Of a stretch of DNA of 31,682 nucleotides, positions 7,774 to 16,151 are shown one piece after another. The translations under genes were made by a program, and so were the position numbers. Positions within the stretch are counted from its first letter, which is position 1. Each line of letters starts with the position of its first letter. The stretch is from CAJCIY01 sp036379355 (GTDB lineage: Bacteria; Actinomycetota; Actinomycetes; Mycobacteriales; CAJCIY01), in the NCBI GenBank assembly GCA_036379355.1, contig DASVGV010000059.1:1-31682 (forward strand), in the 5' to 3' direction. Below the pieces are notes generated by a model, which saw only the letters and a list, made by a program, of their open reading frames with translations, was not told the origin of the DNA and made no database searches.

Positions 7774-8679
7774 ATGGGTTGGTGGGGCTGGTGGCGACGG
7801 CCGGAGCCGGATCCCGCTCTGCTCGATCCGCGACTCGTGTCCGACGACGAGGTCTTCGTCCGTCTCGTACGCCGTGAGCTCGACCGGATCGGCTGCGCCG
7901 TCAGCCGTCTCGACGTCGCCGAGGCCGTGGTCGAGGGGCGGATGCACGGCACGGTCGGGCTGCGCAACATCCTCCAGACCTGCGCGCCGTTGCCACGCGG
8001 CGAGTGGGCGGGGGTGATCGCCGAGCATCTCGGCGGCCTGGCGCGCGCCGCCGACGTGCGACTGGACCTGCGCGAGCTCGGCGCCGTCCGGCACCTGCTG
8101 CGGACCCGGCTGTACGACGAGGCCGGCGACGAGCGGTCGCTGCTCGCCGGACGGATGCTGGCCCCAGGGCTGTTCGAGGCGCTGGTCGTCGACCAGCCGG
8201 AGTCGGTGCACGGCGTCCCCGCCGGGATCGCCGAGAGCTGGCCGGAGTCGCTCGACGCGCTCCTCGACGTCGGCCGCAACCAGGTCCTCGACGACGGGCT
8301 GCTCACCCGCCAGCACCTCGACCTCGGCGCGACGACCGCGACCCTGCTCGAGGACGTGTCCCCGTACACGACGGGGCACCTGCACTGGCTGCGGTCCTAC
8401 GTCGACGTCCCGGAGGCGGGGGCGCTCGTCGCCGTTCCCACGCGGCACTGCCTCATCGCCCACCCGATGGTCGCGCGGGAGACGGCGCTGGCCGCCACCC
8501 AGGCGCTGCTCATGAACGCCGCCCGCCTGTACGACTGCGGGCCCGGAGCGATCAGCCCGCACCTGTACTGGTGGCGGGACGGCCAGATGTCCCTGCTGCC
8601 CGGCAACGTCGAGCCCGGCCGGGTGGAGCTGCGGCCGCCGCCGGAGTTCGTCGCGGCACTGGAGGGGCTGCCCGGCTGA
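7774..8679 (+). CDS. Uncharacterised protein, weak DUF1444 (YtpQ)-like resemblance
   Basis: A 301-residue soluble protein with no signal peptide or catalytic motif I recognise. It opens with an unusual Trp-rich MGWWGWWRRPEP. The order of segments in the C-terminal half, including LVAVPTRHCLIAHPM followed later by YWWRDGQMSLLP, resembles my memory of Bacillus YtpQ/DUF1444 (VAVPHQDVLIIADI and a closing FxYxDG strand). That is a tentative fold-level suggestion only. The ATG is supported by TAGCAT 6 bases upstream. The stop codon directly abuts the stop of the convergent GH15 gene with no intervening base. Confidence 0.75.
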   Translation: MGWWGWWRRPEPDPALLDPRLVSDDEVFVRLVRRELDRIGCAVSRLDVAEAVVEGRMHGTVGLRNILQTCAPLPRGEWAGVIAEHLGGLARAADVRLDLRELGAVRHLLRTRLYDEAGDERSLLAGRMLAPGLFEALVVDQPESVHGVPAGIAESWPESLDALLDVGRNQVLDDGLLTRQHLDLGATTATLLEDVSPYTTGHLHWLRSYVDVPEAGALVAVPTRHCLIAHPMVARETALAATQALLMNAARLYDCGPGAISPHLYWWRDGQMSLLPGNVEPGRVELRPPPEFVAALEGLPG

Positions 8680-10560
8680 CTAGCGGCCCTTCATGTCGCC
8701 GCGGTGGTGGCCGTCGTGGCGCCGGTGCTCGGCGGCCTCGAGCGCCGACTCCGGGTGGCGGATGCCGCGTCCGCCCATGTGCCGGTCGAGGACGTACGCG
8801 GTGTTGATGAGCGCGGTGTGGCTGAACGCCTGCGGGAAGTTCCCGAGCATGCGGCCGGCCGCGGGGTCGTACTCCTCGGCGAGCAGACCGACGTCGTTGC
8901 GCAGGTCGAGCATCTGCCGGAACAGGCGCTCGGCGTCCGCGCGCCGCCCGATCATCGCGTAGTTGTTGGCCAGCCAGAACGAGCACATGAGGAACGCGCC
9001 CTCGCCGCCGGACAGGCCGTCGTCGGTCGCCCGCTCGTAGCGCTGGACGAAGCCGTCGTGCAGGAGCCGCTTCTCCACCGCCTCGACGGTGCCCCGGACG
9101 CGAGGATCGTCGCCCGACAGGAAGCCGACCATCGGGAACAGGAGAGCGGACGCGTCGACGACCTGGGAGCCGTACGCCTGCACGAACGTGTTCGCGTCGG
9201 CGTCGAACCCCTTTGCCAGGACCTCGGCCTTGATCTGGTCGCGCAGCGCGGACCAGCGGTCGTGCGGTCCGGGACGGTCGAAGATCTCCAAGGTGCGCAC
9301 GGCCCGGTCGAGCGCGACCCACGTCATGACCTTGGAGTGGGTGAAGTGCTGCTGACCGCCACGTACCTCCCAGATGCCTTCGTCCGGCTCCTGCCAGCTG
9401 CTCTCGAGGTAGTCGAGCAGCTTCAGCTGCAACGGCCACGAGGCGTCCCCCATGTTCGGCGCGCCCCTTTCCTCGCGGACCTCCAGCCGGACCGTACGGG
9501 CGACGAACAGCGCGTCGAGGACCTCCCCGTAGACGTCCAGCTGGCGCTGGTTCACCGCGCCGTTCCCGACGCGTACGGGCACCGACTTCTCGTAGCCGGC
9601 CAGCCAGTCCAGGCTGCGCTCGCTGAGCTCCCGCTCGCCGGCCACGCCGTACATGATCTGGAGCTGCGCGGGGTCGCCCGCTATCGCCCGCAGCAGCCAC
9701 TCGCGCCAGGCGGCGGCCTCGTCGGTGTACCCCGAAGCCAGCAGGCTCGCCAGGGTGAACGTCGAGTCGCGCAGCCAGCAGTAGCGGTAGTCCCAGTTGC
9801 GCTCACCCCCGAGTAGCTCGGGGAGCGACGTGGTGCCCGCGGCAACGATGCCGCCTGTCGGCTGGTAGGTCAGGGCCTTCAAGGTGATGAGCGACCGGGA
9901 GACCGGCTCCGGCCAGCCGCCGTCGTAGGTGTTGCGGCTACTCCACTCGTGCCACAGCGCGAGCGTCCGCTCCAGCTCGCGGCCGGCGTCCAGCGACTCC
10001 TCGAGGTCGAGGTGCGACGGCTGCCAGCGCAGGACGAACGCGAGCGTGTCGCCCTCGTGCACGCTGAACATCGCCCGGGTCGAGAACTTCCGTCCGTGCG
10101 GCTCGACCGGGGAGTCGAGCACCATCATGTTCGGCCCGGCCACGGCCACGAGGCGATGCCCCATCCGCCGTACCCACGGCGTGGTGCGCCCGTAGTCGAA
10201 GCGGAACCGCAGGTCCAGCTCCATCTCGACCGATCCCTGCACCCCGGTCACGATCCGGACCAGGGCCGGCCGCCCGCCGTCGATCCGCATGAAGTCGGTC
10301 AGCCGGACGGTGCCCGAGTCCGTCGTGCTCTCGGTGTCGAGGACGAGCGAGCCCTCGCGGTACGAGCGCCGGACGCGGGCGTCGCCCTCGGCGGGTCCGA
10401 TGCGGAAGCGCCCGTTCTCGCCGTCGCCGAGCAACGACGCGAACACCGCCGACGAGTCGAACCGGGGGGCGCAGAACCAGTCGACGCTGCCGTCCCGGTC
10501 GATCAGCGCCAGCGTGTTCAGGTCGCCGACGACGGCGTAGTCCTCGATCCGACTGGCCAC
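8680..10560 (-). CDS. GH15 family glycoside hydrolase, trehalase/glucoamylase type
   Basis: A 626-residue two-domain enzyme. Residues 1 to about 230 form the N-terminal beta-rich domain (IEDYAVVGDLNTLALIDRDG is the family opening), followed by the (alpha/alpha)6 barrel. Signature segments are NWDYRYCWLRDS (about 255-266), EPDEGIWEVRGG (391-402), which holds the likely general acid, and AEEYDP (561-566) with the likely base. Actinobacterial members of this clade include the mycobacterial trehalase, so trehalose hydrolysis to glucose is the best guess; glucoamylase activity is possible. The C-terminal tail is His/Arg-rich (EHRRHDGHHRGDMKGR). No signal peptide, so cytoplasmic. The GTG start has GGAGAG a few bases upstream. 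The maltooligosyltrehalose enzyme TreZ lies about 10 kb away in this window. Confidence 0.9.
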   Translation of the reverse strand: MASRIEDYAVVGDLNTLALIDRDGSVDWFCAPRFDSSAVFASLLGDGENGRFRIGPAEGDARVRRSYREGSLVLDTESTTDSGTVRLTDFMRIDGGRPALVRIVTGVQGSVEMELDLRFRFDYGRTTPWVRRMGHRLVAVAGPNMMVLDSPVEPHGRKFSTRAMFSVHEGDTLAFVLRWQPSHLDLEESLDAGRELERTLALWHEWSSRNTYDGGWPEPVSRSLITLKALTYQPTGGIVAAGTTSLPELLGGERNWDYRYCWLRDSTFTLASLLASGYTDEAAAWREWLLRAIAGDPAQLQIMYGVAGERELSERSLDWLAGYEKSVPVRVGNGAVNQRQLDVYGEVLDALFVARTVRLEVREERGAPNMGDASWPLQLKLLDYLESSWQEPDEGIWEVRGGQQHFTHSKVMTWVALDRAVRTLEIFDRPGPHDRWSALRDQIKAEVLAKGFDADANTFVQAYGSQVVDASALLFPMVGFLSGDDPRVRGTVEAVEKRLLHDGFVQRYERATDDGLSGGEGAFLMCSFWLANNYAMIGRRADAERLFRQMLDLRNDVGLLAEEYDPAAGRMLGNFPQAFSHTALINTAYVLDRHMGGRGIRHPESALEAAEHRRHDGHHRGDMKGR

Positions 10561-10604
10561 GCGCTCTCCGTTCTCTCGACTGCGCTCGCCGCGCCGATCA
10601 CGCT

Positions 10605-10610
10605 TACGCT
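10605..10610 (+). promoter_or_regulatory. Candidate -10 element for the lipoprotein gene
   Basis: TACGCT matches TANNNT in the 90-base divergent gap between the GH15 gene and the lipoprotein gene. It would give a leader of about 34 bases. Confidence 0.35.
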
Positions 10611-10650
10611 TCGGGGGTCAGCATCCTCCGATCGCGAACCGAGGTGTGCC

Positions 10651-10989
10651 GTGCCCCGCCGTGCGGCTCGAGCCGCCTGTGGCCTGGCGCTGCTGGCCGG
10701 CGTCCTGACCGCCTGCCACGTGCCGGGCGGGTCGGTCCAGCGCGAGGTGCTGGTGGAGTTCACGACTCCGTACTCGGGGGCGGCGAAGCCGGTGGTCGCG
10801 GCGCAGTGCGGCCACCTCCCCGGCGTCAGCGTCGCGCAGTCGACCGCGGCGGACCCGAACGTGCACCTGGACGTCGCCCACGCGTCGGACCGGCAGATCG
10901 GCGCGGTGGTCACCTGCCTCACGAACCTGCAGAGCGCCCAGCCGGGACTGCACATCCGCGACTTCCTGCTGAACGACGGCGGCAGCTGA
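10651..10989 (+). CDS. Small putative lipoprotein
   Basis: A 112-residue secreted protein of unknown function. The N-terminus has Arg-Arg-Ala-Ala-Arg, a hydrophobic stretch (CGLALLAGVL) and a lipobox LTAC, so it is probably lipid-anchored at the outer face of the membrane after cleavage before that cysteine. The mature part (about 90 residues) has two cysteines (AAQCGHLP and VVTCLTNL) that could form a disulfide, and the motif pattern suggests a small alpha/beta fold. The GTG at 10651 is chosen because it gives a proper signal peptide and GAGG lies 6 bases upstream. No family is recognised. Confidence 0.75.
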   Translation: MPRRAARAACGLALLAGVLTACHVPGGSVQREVLVEFTTPYSGAAKPVVAAQCGHLPGVSVAQSTAADPNVHLDVAHASDRQIGAVVTCLTNLQSAQPGLHIRDFLLNDGGS

Positions 10990-10998
10990 CCCGACCCG

Positions 10999-11406
10999 TC
11001 ACCGCGACCCGGTCAGGCGCGCCAGGACCTCCTCCGGCGTCGGCATCGTCTCGGGCCGGGTGGGCCAGCCGATGTGGCCGTCGCCGTGCCAGCGCGGCAC
11101 GAGGTGGATGTGCAGGTGGAACACGCGCTGCCCGCTGGCCTCGCCGGTGTTCTGGCGCATCGTCAGGCCGTCCGGGTCGAGCCGCTCGTGCAGCAGCGCA
11201 GCGACCGCATGGACCGTACGGGCCACGGCCGCGACGTCGTCGCCGGTGCCGTCCCACAAGTGCTCGACGTGCCGTCGCGGGACGACCAGGGTGTGCCCGA
11301 TCGCGGCCGGGTCCTTGGTGAGGAAGGCCACGGCGTCCGCGTCCTCGAGGACGACGAATCGGGGGATGCGTCCGGCCACCAGGTCGCAGAACAGGCAGTC
11401 GGTCAC
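10999..11406 (-). CDS. HIT family nucleotide hydrolase
   Basis: A 135-residue histidine-triad protein. The start CLFCDLVAGRIPRFVVLED is the family opening with the zinc-type CxxC. VVPRRHVEH and the triad HLHIHLVPRW follow, the middle histidine of which is the nucleophile of HIT hydrolases. Likely substrates are AMP- or GMP-linked molecules such as adenosine phosphoramidates or dinucleoside polyphosphates; the sequence does not decide. The GTG is supported by TAGCCT 7 bases upstream (leaderless). It converges on the lipoprotein gene with a 9-base gap. Confidence 0.93.
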   Translation of the reverse strand: MTDCLFCDLVAGRIPRFVVLEDADAVAFLTKDPAAIGHTLVVPRRHVEHLWDGTGDDVAAVARTVHAVAALLHERLDPDGLTMRQNTGEASGQRVFHLHIHLVPRWHGDGHIGWPTRPETMPTPEEVLARLTGSR

Positions 11407-11413
11407 GAGTCCG

Positions 11414-11419
11414 AGGCTA
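11414..11419 (-). promoter_or_regulatory. -10 element, leaderless promoter of HIT gene
   Basis: TAGCCT on the minus strand, 7 bases before the GTG start at 11406. It lies in the 27-base gap to the CtaG-like gene. Confidence 0.5.
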
Positions 11420-11433
11420 ACCGCCGCCCCGCG

Positions 11434-12405
11434 TCACGGGGGTCGGCGCAGCTGACGCGCGCGCTGGTCACCGAACACCGAGGCGTCCTGCTCCCACCAC
11501 GGCTGGTCCCGGTTCGGCTCGGCCTGCGTCCCGGCGGGGTCCGGCATGGCGGACCCGGCGCGGCGGGTACGAGCCGCCCGGTCCAGCTCGTCGTCGACCC
11601 GCCGCGCCTCACGCGCGTCGGCGCGGATCCACTGGCCGAACACCAGCAGCAGGTACGGGAGGTCCACGAGCTCGGCGACGGCCCACAGGATCGCGCCGGC
11701 CAGCGCCTGGTCGTGGTGCGCGTCCGGGCCCCAGTCCCGGCCGGCCGCGAGGGTCAGCACCGGTCCGAGCGTGCCGTGCATCAGCCGGAGCACGATGCCG
11801 GGGATCGCGTCGACGAGCAGCTCCAGCAGACCGACGAACAGCACCAGGCCGACGCCGAGCGAGGACGCACCGACGTCGTCGCGCGCCAGCGGCGCGGCCA
11901 CGACCGCCCCGAGCAGGAGCAGGGCCACGTGGATGAGGTCCGCGCCGAGGCGCGAGGTCGACGCCAACCGCAGCAGCGGCGAGAAGTACAGAAGGGCGGC
12001 CACGACCGGAACGAGTATCGGGCCTACCAGAGGGTGGCCGAGCCGGCGATGTGCGGCGGTCACGACCCGGGGGAGGCGAAGGCCGAGAGCCCGCAGCGGT
12101 TCGGCCGGACGACCGAACGAGAGGAGGACCGGTGCGACCAGCAACAGCGCCAGCTGCTGGGCGACGAGGACCGACAGCAGCGACCGCGCGTACACGCCGG
12201 GCCAGGCGTCCACCGCGACGGCGGCCAGCGCGAGGCCTGCCCCGAGCGGGACCAGCCGACCCCATGACCAGTGCGGTGCGCGCCGGGCGCCGAGCAGCAC
12301 GCCGGCGAGCAGCAGGGACAGGATCGCCGTCGTCCAGGGGTCGAGCGTCCACGCGGCCGCCACCGCGTGGTGGGCGGGGTCGAGCGGGACGGAGTACGTC
12401 CGCAC
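11434..12405 (-). CDS. Cytochrome c oxidase assembly factor CtaG-like membrane protein
   Basis: A 323-residue polytopic membrane protein of the Caa3_CtaG family, associated with copper delivery to cytochrome oxidase. Several hydrophobic helices are visible, including WTTAILSLLLAGVLLG, LLSVLVAQQLALLLVAPVLL, ILVPVVAALLYFSPLL, DLIHVALLLLGAVVAAPL, SLGVGLVLFVGLLELLV and a last one near AILWAVAELVDLPYLLLV. The last roughly 60 residues are a hydrophilic, charged tail ending RARQLRRPP. Family landmarks VAQQLALLLVAPVLL and the LMHGTLGP region support the call. I chose GTG at 12405 because TACCGT lies 7 bases upstream; a GTG at 12423 would add 6 residues and has no upstream signal. Confidence 0.85.
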   Translation of the reverse strand: MRTYSVPLDPAHHAVAAAWTLDPWTTAILSLLLAGVLLGARRAPHWSWGRLVPLGAGLALAAVAVDAWPGVYARSLLSVLVAQQLALLLVAPVLLSFGRPAEPLRALGLRLPRVVTAAHRRLGHPLVGPILVPVVAALLYFSPLLRLASTSRLGADLIHVALLLLGAVVAAPLARDDVGASSLGVGLVLFVGLLELLVDAIPGIVLRLMHGTLGPVLTLAAGRDWGPDAHHDQALAGAILWAVAELVDLPYLLLVFGQWIRADAREARRVDDELDRAARTRRAGSAMPDPAGTQAEPNRDQPWWEQDASVFGDQRARQLRRPP

Positions 12406-12412
12406 GGGCCTG

Positions 12413-12418
12413 ACGGTA
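12413..12418 (-). promoter_or_regulatory. -10 element, leaderless promoter of CtaG-like gene
   Basis: TACCGT on the minus strand, 7 bases before GTG at 12405. It decides between two possible starts. Confidence 0.45.
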
Positions 12419-12538
12419 GTCACGGCGGCCGCGGCGCGCAGCGTGGACGCGGGGAGTTCCCGCTGCGGGCTCCAGGCGCCTCTCCCGCGTGCCGATCTCG
12501 AACGGACGGACTCACCGGCGGCCGGGCGAGGAGGACGG

Positions 12539-15229
12539 GTGGCCCTGCGTCAGCGGGCGGCTGCGGCCGACCCTGCGCTGCTCCGCCTCTGGCTGCCCGC
12601 CGCCGTTCTGGCCACCGGTCTCGTCCTGGTGGCGCAGGGCGCGCTACCGGCAGGGCCGCCGCGGAGCGTCGTCGACGGCGCCGGGCAGCTGCTGGCCGCT
12701 GTCGCCGCCGGCCTGGTCGCGTACCGGTCGCGCGGCCGCCGGCGCGGCTGCTCGCGGACGTGGGGGCTGTCCGCGCTGGCCTGCGTGCTGTGGGGCTGCG
12801 GCCAGGGCTGGCTCATCGGCGAGGGTGCCGTCCACCACGTGGTCGTCCGACCCGACCTCGCCGACGTCTTCTTCGTCCTGGCCGTGACGACCGCGCTGGC
12901 GGCCGCGTTCAGCTTCCCGTCGATCCTCGCCCCGGGCCGCGGCCGCGGCCGCAGCCTGCTCGACGGCGCGGTCGCCGCAGGCTGTTCCGCGTTCGTGTCG
13001 TGGCAGCTGGCGCTGACCGACGTACGCCACCTCACCGCGGCCGCCGAGTTCCTCGGGCTCCTGTACACGGCCGCGACGTTCGGGGTGACCACGATCCTGC
13101 TCGGTGCCGCGTCCCGCGAGTCGCGCGAACACGCGGCCCCCCTGCTCCGGGCCTGTGCCGGCCTGGCGGTGCTCGCGGCCGGCAACGTGTGCTACCTGCA
13201 TGCGATCGCCGTGGGCGCGGTGCTGCCGGGCTACCTGGGGCTCGGGAACGTCCTGGGCATGGCCCTGATCGGCCTGGGAGCAGCGAGCTACAGCAGCGGG
13301 ACGGGCGAGCCGCGCTCCGCACCGAGAGTGACGCGGCTGCAGGAGCTGCTGCCGCTGGTGGGCGTCGCGGCGGTACTCGTCGTCGTCCTGACGCGCCTGC
13401 CCGTCTCGGGCCGGCTGTCGTTCGCTGCGGCAGCGGGGCTGGTGCTGCTCCTGATCGGCAGGCAGTACCTCGTCCTGGCCGAGAACCGCGCGCTGGCGAT
13501 CGCGTTGGTCGACGGCGCCAACGAGCGGGTGCGGGCGCAGCAGGCCCTCGTCGCGTCCCAGATGCAGTACCGCCGCATCGTCGAGACCGCGAACGAGGGC
13601 ATCTGGCTGACGGATCGCGACGGGATCACCACGCTGGTGAACGCACGCCTCGCGAGCATGCTCGGCCTGACGGAGGACGACCTGCTCGGCCGGCGGGCAC
13701 TGGACACCCTCGCCGGCCTCGTCGAGCCGGACGTGTACGACTTCCTGGTCCGCTCGGCGGACCAGCGGCGGCGCGGTTCGGGTGCCAGCTACGACCTGTC
13801 GGCCACGGGCGCGGACGGGCGGCGCATGCACGTGCATGTCGAGGCCACGCCCCTGCTCGACGCCGACGGCGCGTTCGACGGGGCGCTCAGCATGGTGACC
13901 GACGTGACTTCCCGGGTGGACCTGGAGCACGAGCTGCTGCGTGCGGCACGTACCGACGCGCTGACCGGACTGGGCAACCGCGCAGCCCTGCACGTGGCGC
14001 TGGGGTCCGCCGTGCAGCGGGTCGGGACCGGTGGCCTCGTCTACTGCGACCTGGACGGGTTCAAGTCCGTCAACGACTCGCTCGGCCACTCCGCGGGCGA
14101 CGCGCTGCTGTGCGAGGTGGCGGCGCGCCTGCGCGAGTGCGTGCGCCCCGACGACATCATCACCCGCCCCGGCGGCGACGAGTTCGCGGTTGTCCTCACG
14201 GGCACGGTGTCCGCGCAGGACGGCGTACGCATTGCGGAGCGGATCATCGCCGGCCTGGCCGCGCCGTTCCGTATCGCCGGTCACGAGCTGTACGTCGGGG
14301 TGAGCGTCGGAGTCGCCCTTCCCGGCGACGAGCCGCAGGTGGAGCGGCTGCTGCGCGACGCCGACCTGGCCATGTACCACGCCAAGAGCGACGGCCGGAA
14401 CCGGTACAGCGTCTACGACCCCGCGATGCACGAGGCGGTCGTCAGCCGGCTCGAACTCGAGCACGACCTGCGTGCCGCGGTCGAGCGCCACGAGTTCGTC
14501 CTGCTCTACCAGCCCATTCTCGAGCTCGGTACGGAGCGGTGCGTGGGCGTCGAGGCGTTGCTGCGCTGGCAGCACCCCACCCGCGGACTGCTGTCCCCGG
14601 ACGTGTTCGTCCCCGTCGCCGAGGAGACCGGCGCGATCGTCGAGATCGGCCGCTGGGTGCTCGAGCAGGCCTGCGCGGACGTCGCGTCGTGGCCGGTGCG
14701 CGACCTGTACGTGTCGATCAACGTGGCTCCGCGTCAGCTCGTCGACAGCAACCTTGCCGGGGACGTACGGCAGGTGCTGCGCGAGTCCGGTGTCGGGGCC
14801 GCGCGCGTGGTGCTCGAGATCACCGAACGGTCGCTGCTCGCCGGTGACGCCACGCGCCGTGCCATCCGGGACGTCCGGGACACCGGCGTCCGCCTCGCGC
14901 TCGATGACTTCGGCACCGGGTGGTCGTCGATCGCGCACCTGCGCGAGCACCCGATCGACATGCTCAAGCTCGACCGCTCGTACGTCGGTGGCGTGCTCAG
15001 CGACCCGCAGACCGGCCGGCTGGTGTCCGCGATCCTGCAGATGAGCGGCAGCCTCGGGATCGCCTGCACTGCCGAGGGGGTCGAGGACGCCGGCCAGGCC
15101 ACGTTCCTCGCCGACCACGGCTGCGGGTACGCGCAGGGCTACCTGTGGGCGCGGCCGTTGCCGCCCGCCGAGCTGCTCGCCTGGCTGGACCGGTCGGCAC
15201 AGTTGGCGGGTGTCTCAGGACCGGCGTGA
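12539..15229 (+). CDS. Membrane PAS-GGDEF-EAL cyclic di-GMP enzyme
   Basis: An 896-residue c-di-GMP turnover protein. Residues about 15-315 hold roughly ten hydrophobic segments (a MASE-like membrane sensor), residues 340-460 a PAS domain (YRRIVETANEGIWLTDRDG), 465-625 GGDEF and 637-890 EAL. The GGDEF motif is intact (RPGGDEFAV, 545-549). It is preceded at the correct 5-residue spacing by RPDD, an RxxD product-inhibition site. The EAL domain keeps EALLRW (672-674), LEITER, DDFGTGWSS, KLDRSYV and EGVED, so both activities look possible. The GTG at 12539 is chosen because GAGGAGG lies about 5 bases upstream; the open frame runs further back only because of GC bias. The 3' end overlaps the convergent adenylate cyclase by 15 bases. 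Confidence 0.93.
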   Translation: MALRQRAAAADPALLRLWLPAAVLATGLVLVAQGALPAGPPRSVVDGAGQLLAAVAAGLVAYRSRGRRRGCSRTWGLSALACVLWGCGQGWLIGEGAVHHVVVRPDLADVFFVLAVTTALAAAFSFPSILAPGRGRGRSLLDGAVAAGCSAFVSWQLALTDVRHLTAAAEFLGLLYTAATFGVTTILLGAASRESREHAAPLLRACAGLAVLAAGNVCYLHAIAVGAVLPGYLGLGNVLGMALIGLGAASYSSGTGEPRSAPRVTRLQELLPLVGVAAVLVVVLTRLPVSGRLSFAAAAGLVLLLIGRQYLVLAENRALAIALVDGANERVRAQQALVASQMQYRRIVETANEGIWLTDRDGITTLVNARLASMLGLTEDDLLGRRALDTLAGLVEPDVYDFLVRSADQRRRGSGASYDLSATGADGRRMHVHVEATPLLDADGAFDGALSMVTDVTSRVDLEHELLRAARTDALTGLGNRAALHVALGSAVQRVGTGGLVYCDLDGFKSVNDSLGHSAGDALLCEVAARLRECVRPDDIITRPGGDEFAVVLTGTVSAQDGVRIAERIIAGLAAPFRIAGHELYVGVSVGVALPGDEPQVERLLRDADLAMYHAKSDGRNRYSVYDPAMHEAVVSRLELEHDLRAAVERHEFVLLYQPILELGTERCVGVEALLRWQHPTRGLLSPDVFVPVAEETGAIVEIGRWVLEQACADVASWPVRDLYVSINVAPRQLVDSNLAGDVRQVLRESGVGAARVVLEITERSLLAGDATRRAIRDVRDTGVRLALDDFGTGWSSIAHLREHPIDMLKLDRSYVGGVLSDPQTGRLVSAILQMSGSLGIACTAEGVEDAGQATFLADHGCGYAQGYLWARPLPPAELLAWLDRSAQLAGVSGPA

Positions 15230-16117
15230 CAGCACCGTCGCCCGCAGGTGGTCGTAGCCGCGGACGCTCGCGGGCCGCAGGTGCTTGCGCCGAAAGCGGT
15301 CCTCTCCGGCGAGGCAGTCGTCCATCTCTCGGTCGATGAGCACGGTGCCCGGACGGGCCAGGCCGGTCAGCCGTGCCGCGAGGTTCACGGTGGGCCCGTA
15401 GTGGTCGCCGGCCCGTTCGAGGGTCGGGCCGAACGCGACGCCCGTCCGTACCTCCTCGTCCGCGAGGCCGAGCGCGATCTCGGCGGCGTCGACCGGGTCG
15501 TCGGCGACCCACATGATCTCGTCGCCCAGGGTCTTGACGATGCGCCCCCGTCCGTCGACGACGACCGCCTGGGCCCGTGCCTCGAACTCGTCCAGCAGCT
15601 TGGCCAGCCCCTCGGTCGACATCTCCCGGCTGCGCGCGGTGTACGACACCAGGTCGGTGAAGCCCACCGCGATGGCGACGGTGCCCTCGACCGGCCGGCT
15701 GGCGATGCGCTCGGTCGCCGCGAGCAGGTGGCGGCGCCAGATGTAGGTCTGGAGCGTCTCCATGGTGTCGAGCAGCTCGAACGGGTCGGTCACGACTCCC
15801 CGCTGTGCGGCCTCCTCCGCGAGCATGACCTGCGACTCGGCCAGTGCGGCCATCGTGCGCCCGAGGATCCGGGCCTGGGCCAGGCGAAGCTCCGGACCGA
15901 CGACGTTCGCGTCCATGAGCGCCTTGGCCTGCCGGAGTGCGCGGACGTCCCCGTCGGCGAACGCGACGTCGTCGCCGAGGTGCGGGAAGCCGAGCGCCTG
16001 CCACAGCGCGTCGGCCTCCGCCCGCGGCATCCCCGCCTGCTCGGCGACCTCGTCGCCGGTGAGGTAGCGCGTGGAGCCGAGCAGTCGCGGGGCGGGGTCG
16101 TCGGTCTCCTCCGCCAT
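15215..16117 (-). CDS. Class III adenylate cyclase with N-terminal regulatory domain (Rv1264-like)
   Basis: A 300-residue soluble cyclase. Residues about 15-110 (RYLTGDEVAEQAGMPRAEAD and the following helices) match the N-terminal regulatory domain of mycobacterial cyclases such as Rv1264, which is known for pH-dependent inhibition. The catalytic domain spans about 145-295. Metal aspartates are at 155 (GFTDLVSYT) and 199 (LGDE), substrate-selecting Lys195 and Asp238 (GDHYG), and transition-state Asn245 and Arg249 (VNLAAR). All are intact, so it should make cAMP. The ATG at 16117 is supported by TACCTT 7 bases upstream; 33 upstream codons in the same frame lack family similarity. It converges on and overlaps the GGDEF-EAL gene and diverges from ferrochelatase. 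Confidence 0.92.
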   Translation of the reverse strand: MAEETDDPAPRLLGSTRYLTGDEVAEQAGMPRAEADALWQALGFPHLGDDVAFADGDVRALRQAKALMDANVVGPELRLAQARILGRTMAALAESQVMLAEEAAQRGVVTDPFELLDTMETLQTYIWRRHLLAATERIASRPVEGTVAIAVGFTDLVSYTARSREMSTEGLAKLLDEFEARAQAVVVDGRGRIVKTLGDEIMWVADDPVDAAEIALGLADEEVRTGVAFGPTLERAGDHYGPTVNLAARLTGLARPGTVLIDREMDDCLAGEDRFRRKHLRPASVRGYDHLRATVLSRRS

Positions 16118-16124
16118 GGGGGAG

Positions 16125-16130
16125 AAGGTA
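16125..16130 (-). promoter_or_regulatory. -10 element, leaderless promoter of adenylate cyclase
   Basis: TACCTT on the minus strand, 7 bases before the ATG at 16117. The ATG lies within CCATGG, which also gives an ATG on the plus strand. Confidence 0.5.
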
Positions 16131-16139
16131 GGCCACGGG

Positions 16140-16145
16140 CAGGAT
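16140..16145 (+). promoter_or_regulatory. Candidate -10 or ribosome site for ferrochelatase
   Basis: CAGGAT lies 6 bases before GTG at 16152. It fits the leaderless -A---T pattern seen elsewhere in the window, but its AGGA could also serve as a ribosome-binding site. Confidence 0.35.
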
Positions 16146-16151
16146 GGCGTG

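Noticed and set aside
11546..15229. A 1227-residue version of the GGDEF-EAL protein
   Set aside because: The upstream third is antisense to the CtaG-like gene and low-complexity; GTG 12539 has a GAGGAGG ribosome site and leads into the membrane domain.
16071..16151. 27-residue N-terminal extension of ferrochelatase from ATG 16071
   Set aside because: It would overlap the adenylate cyclase coding region on the other strand and lacks family similarity; the conserved start is at VTTWDALLLVSFGG.
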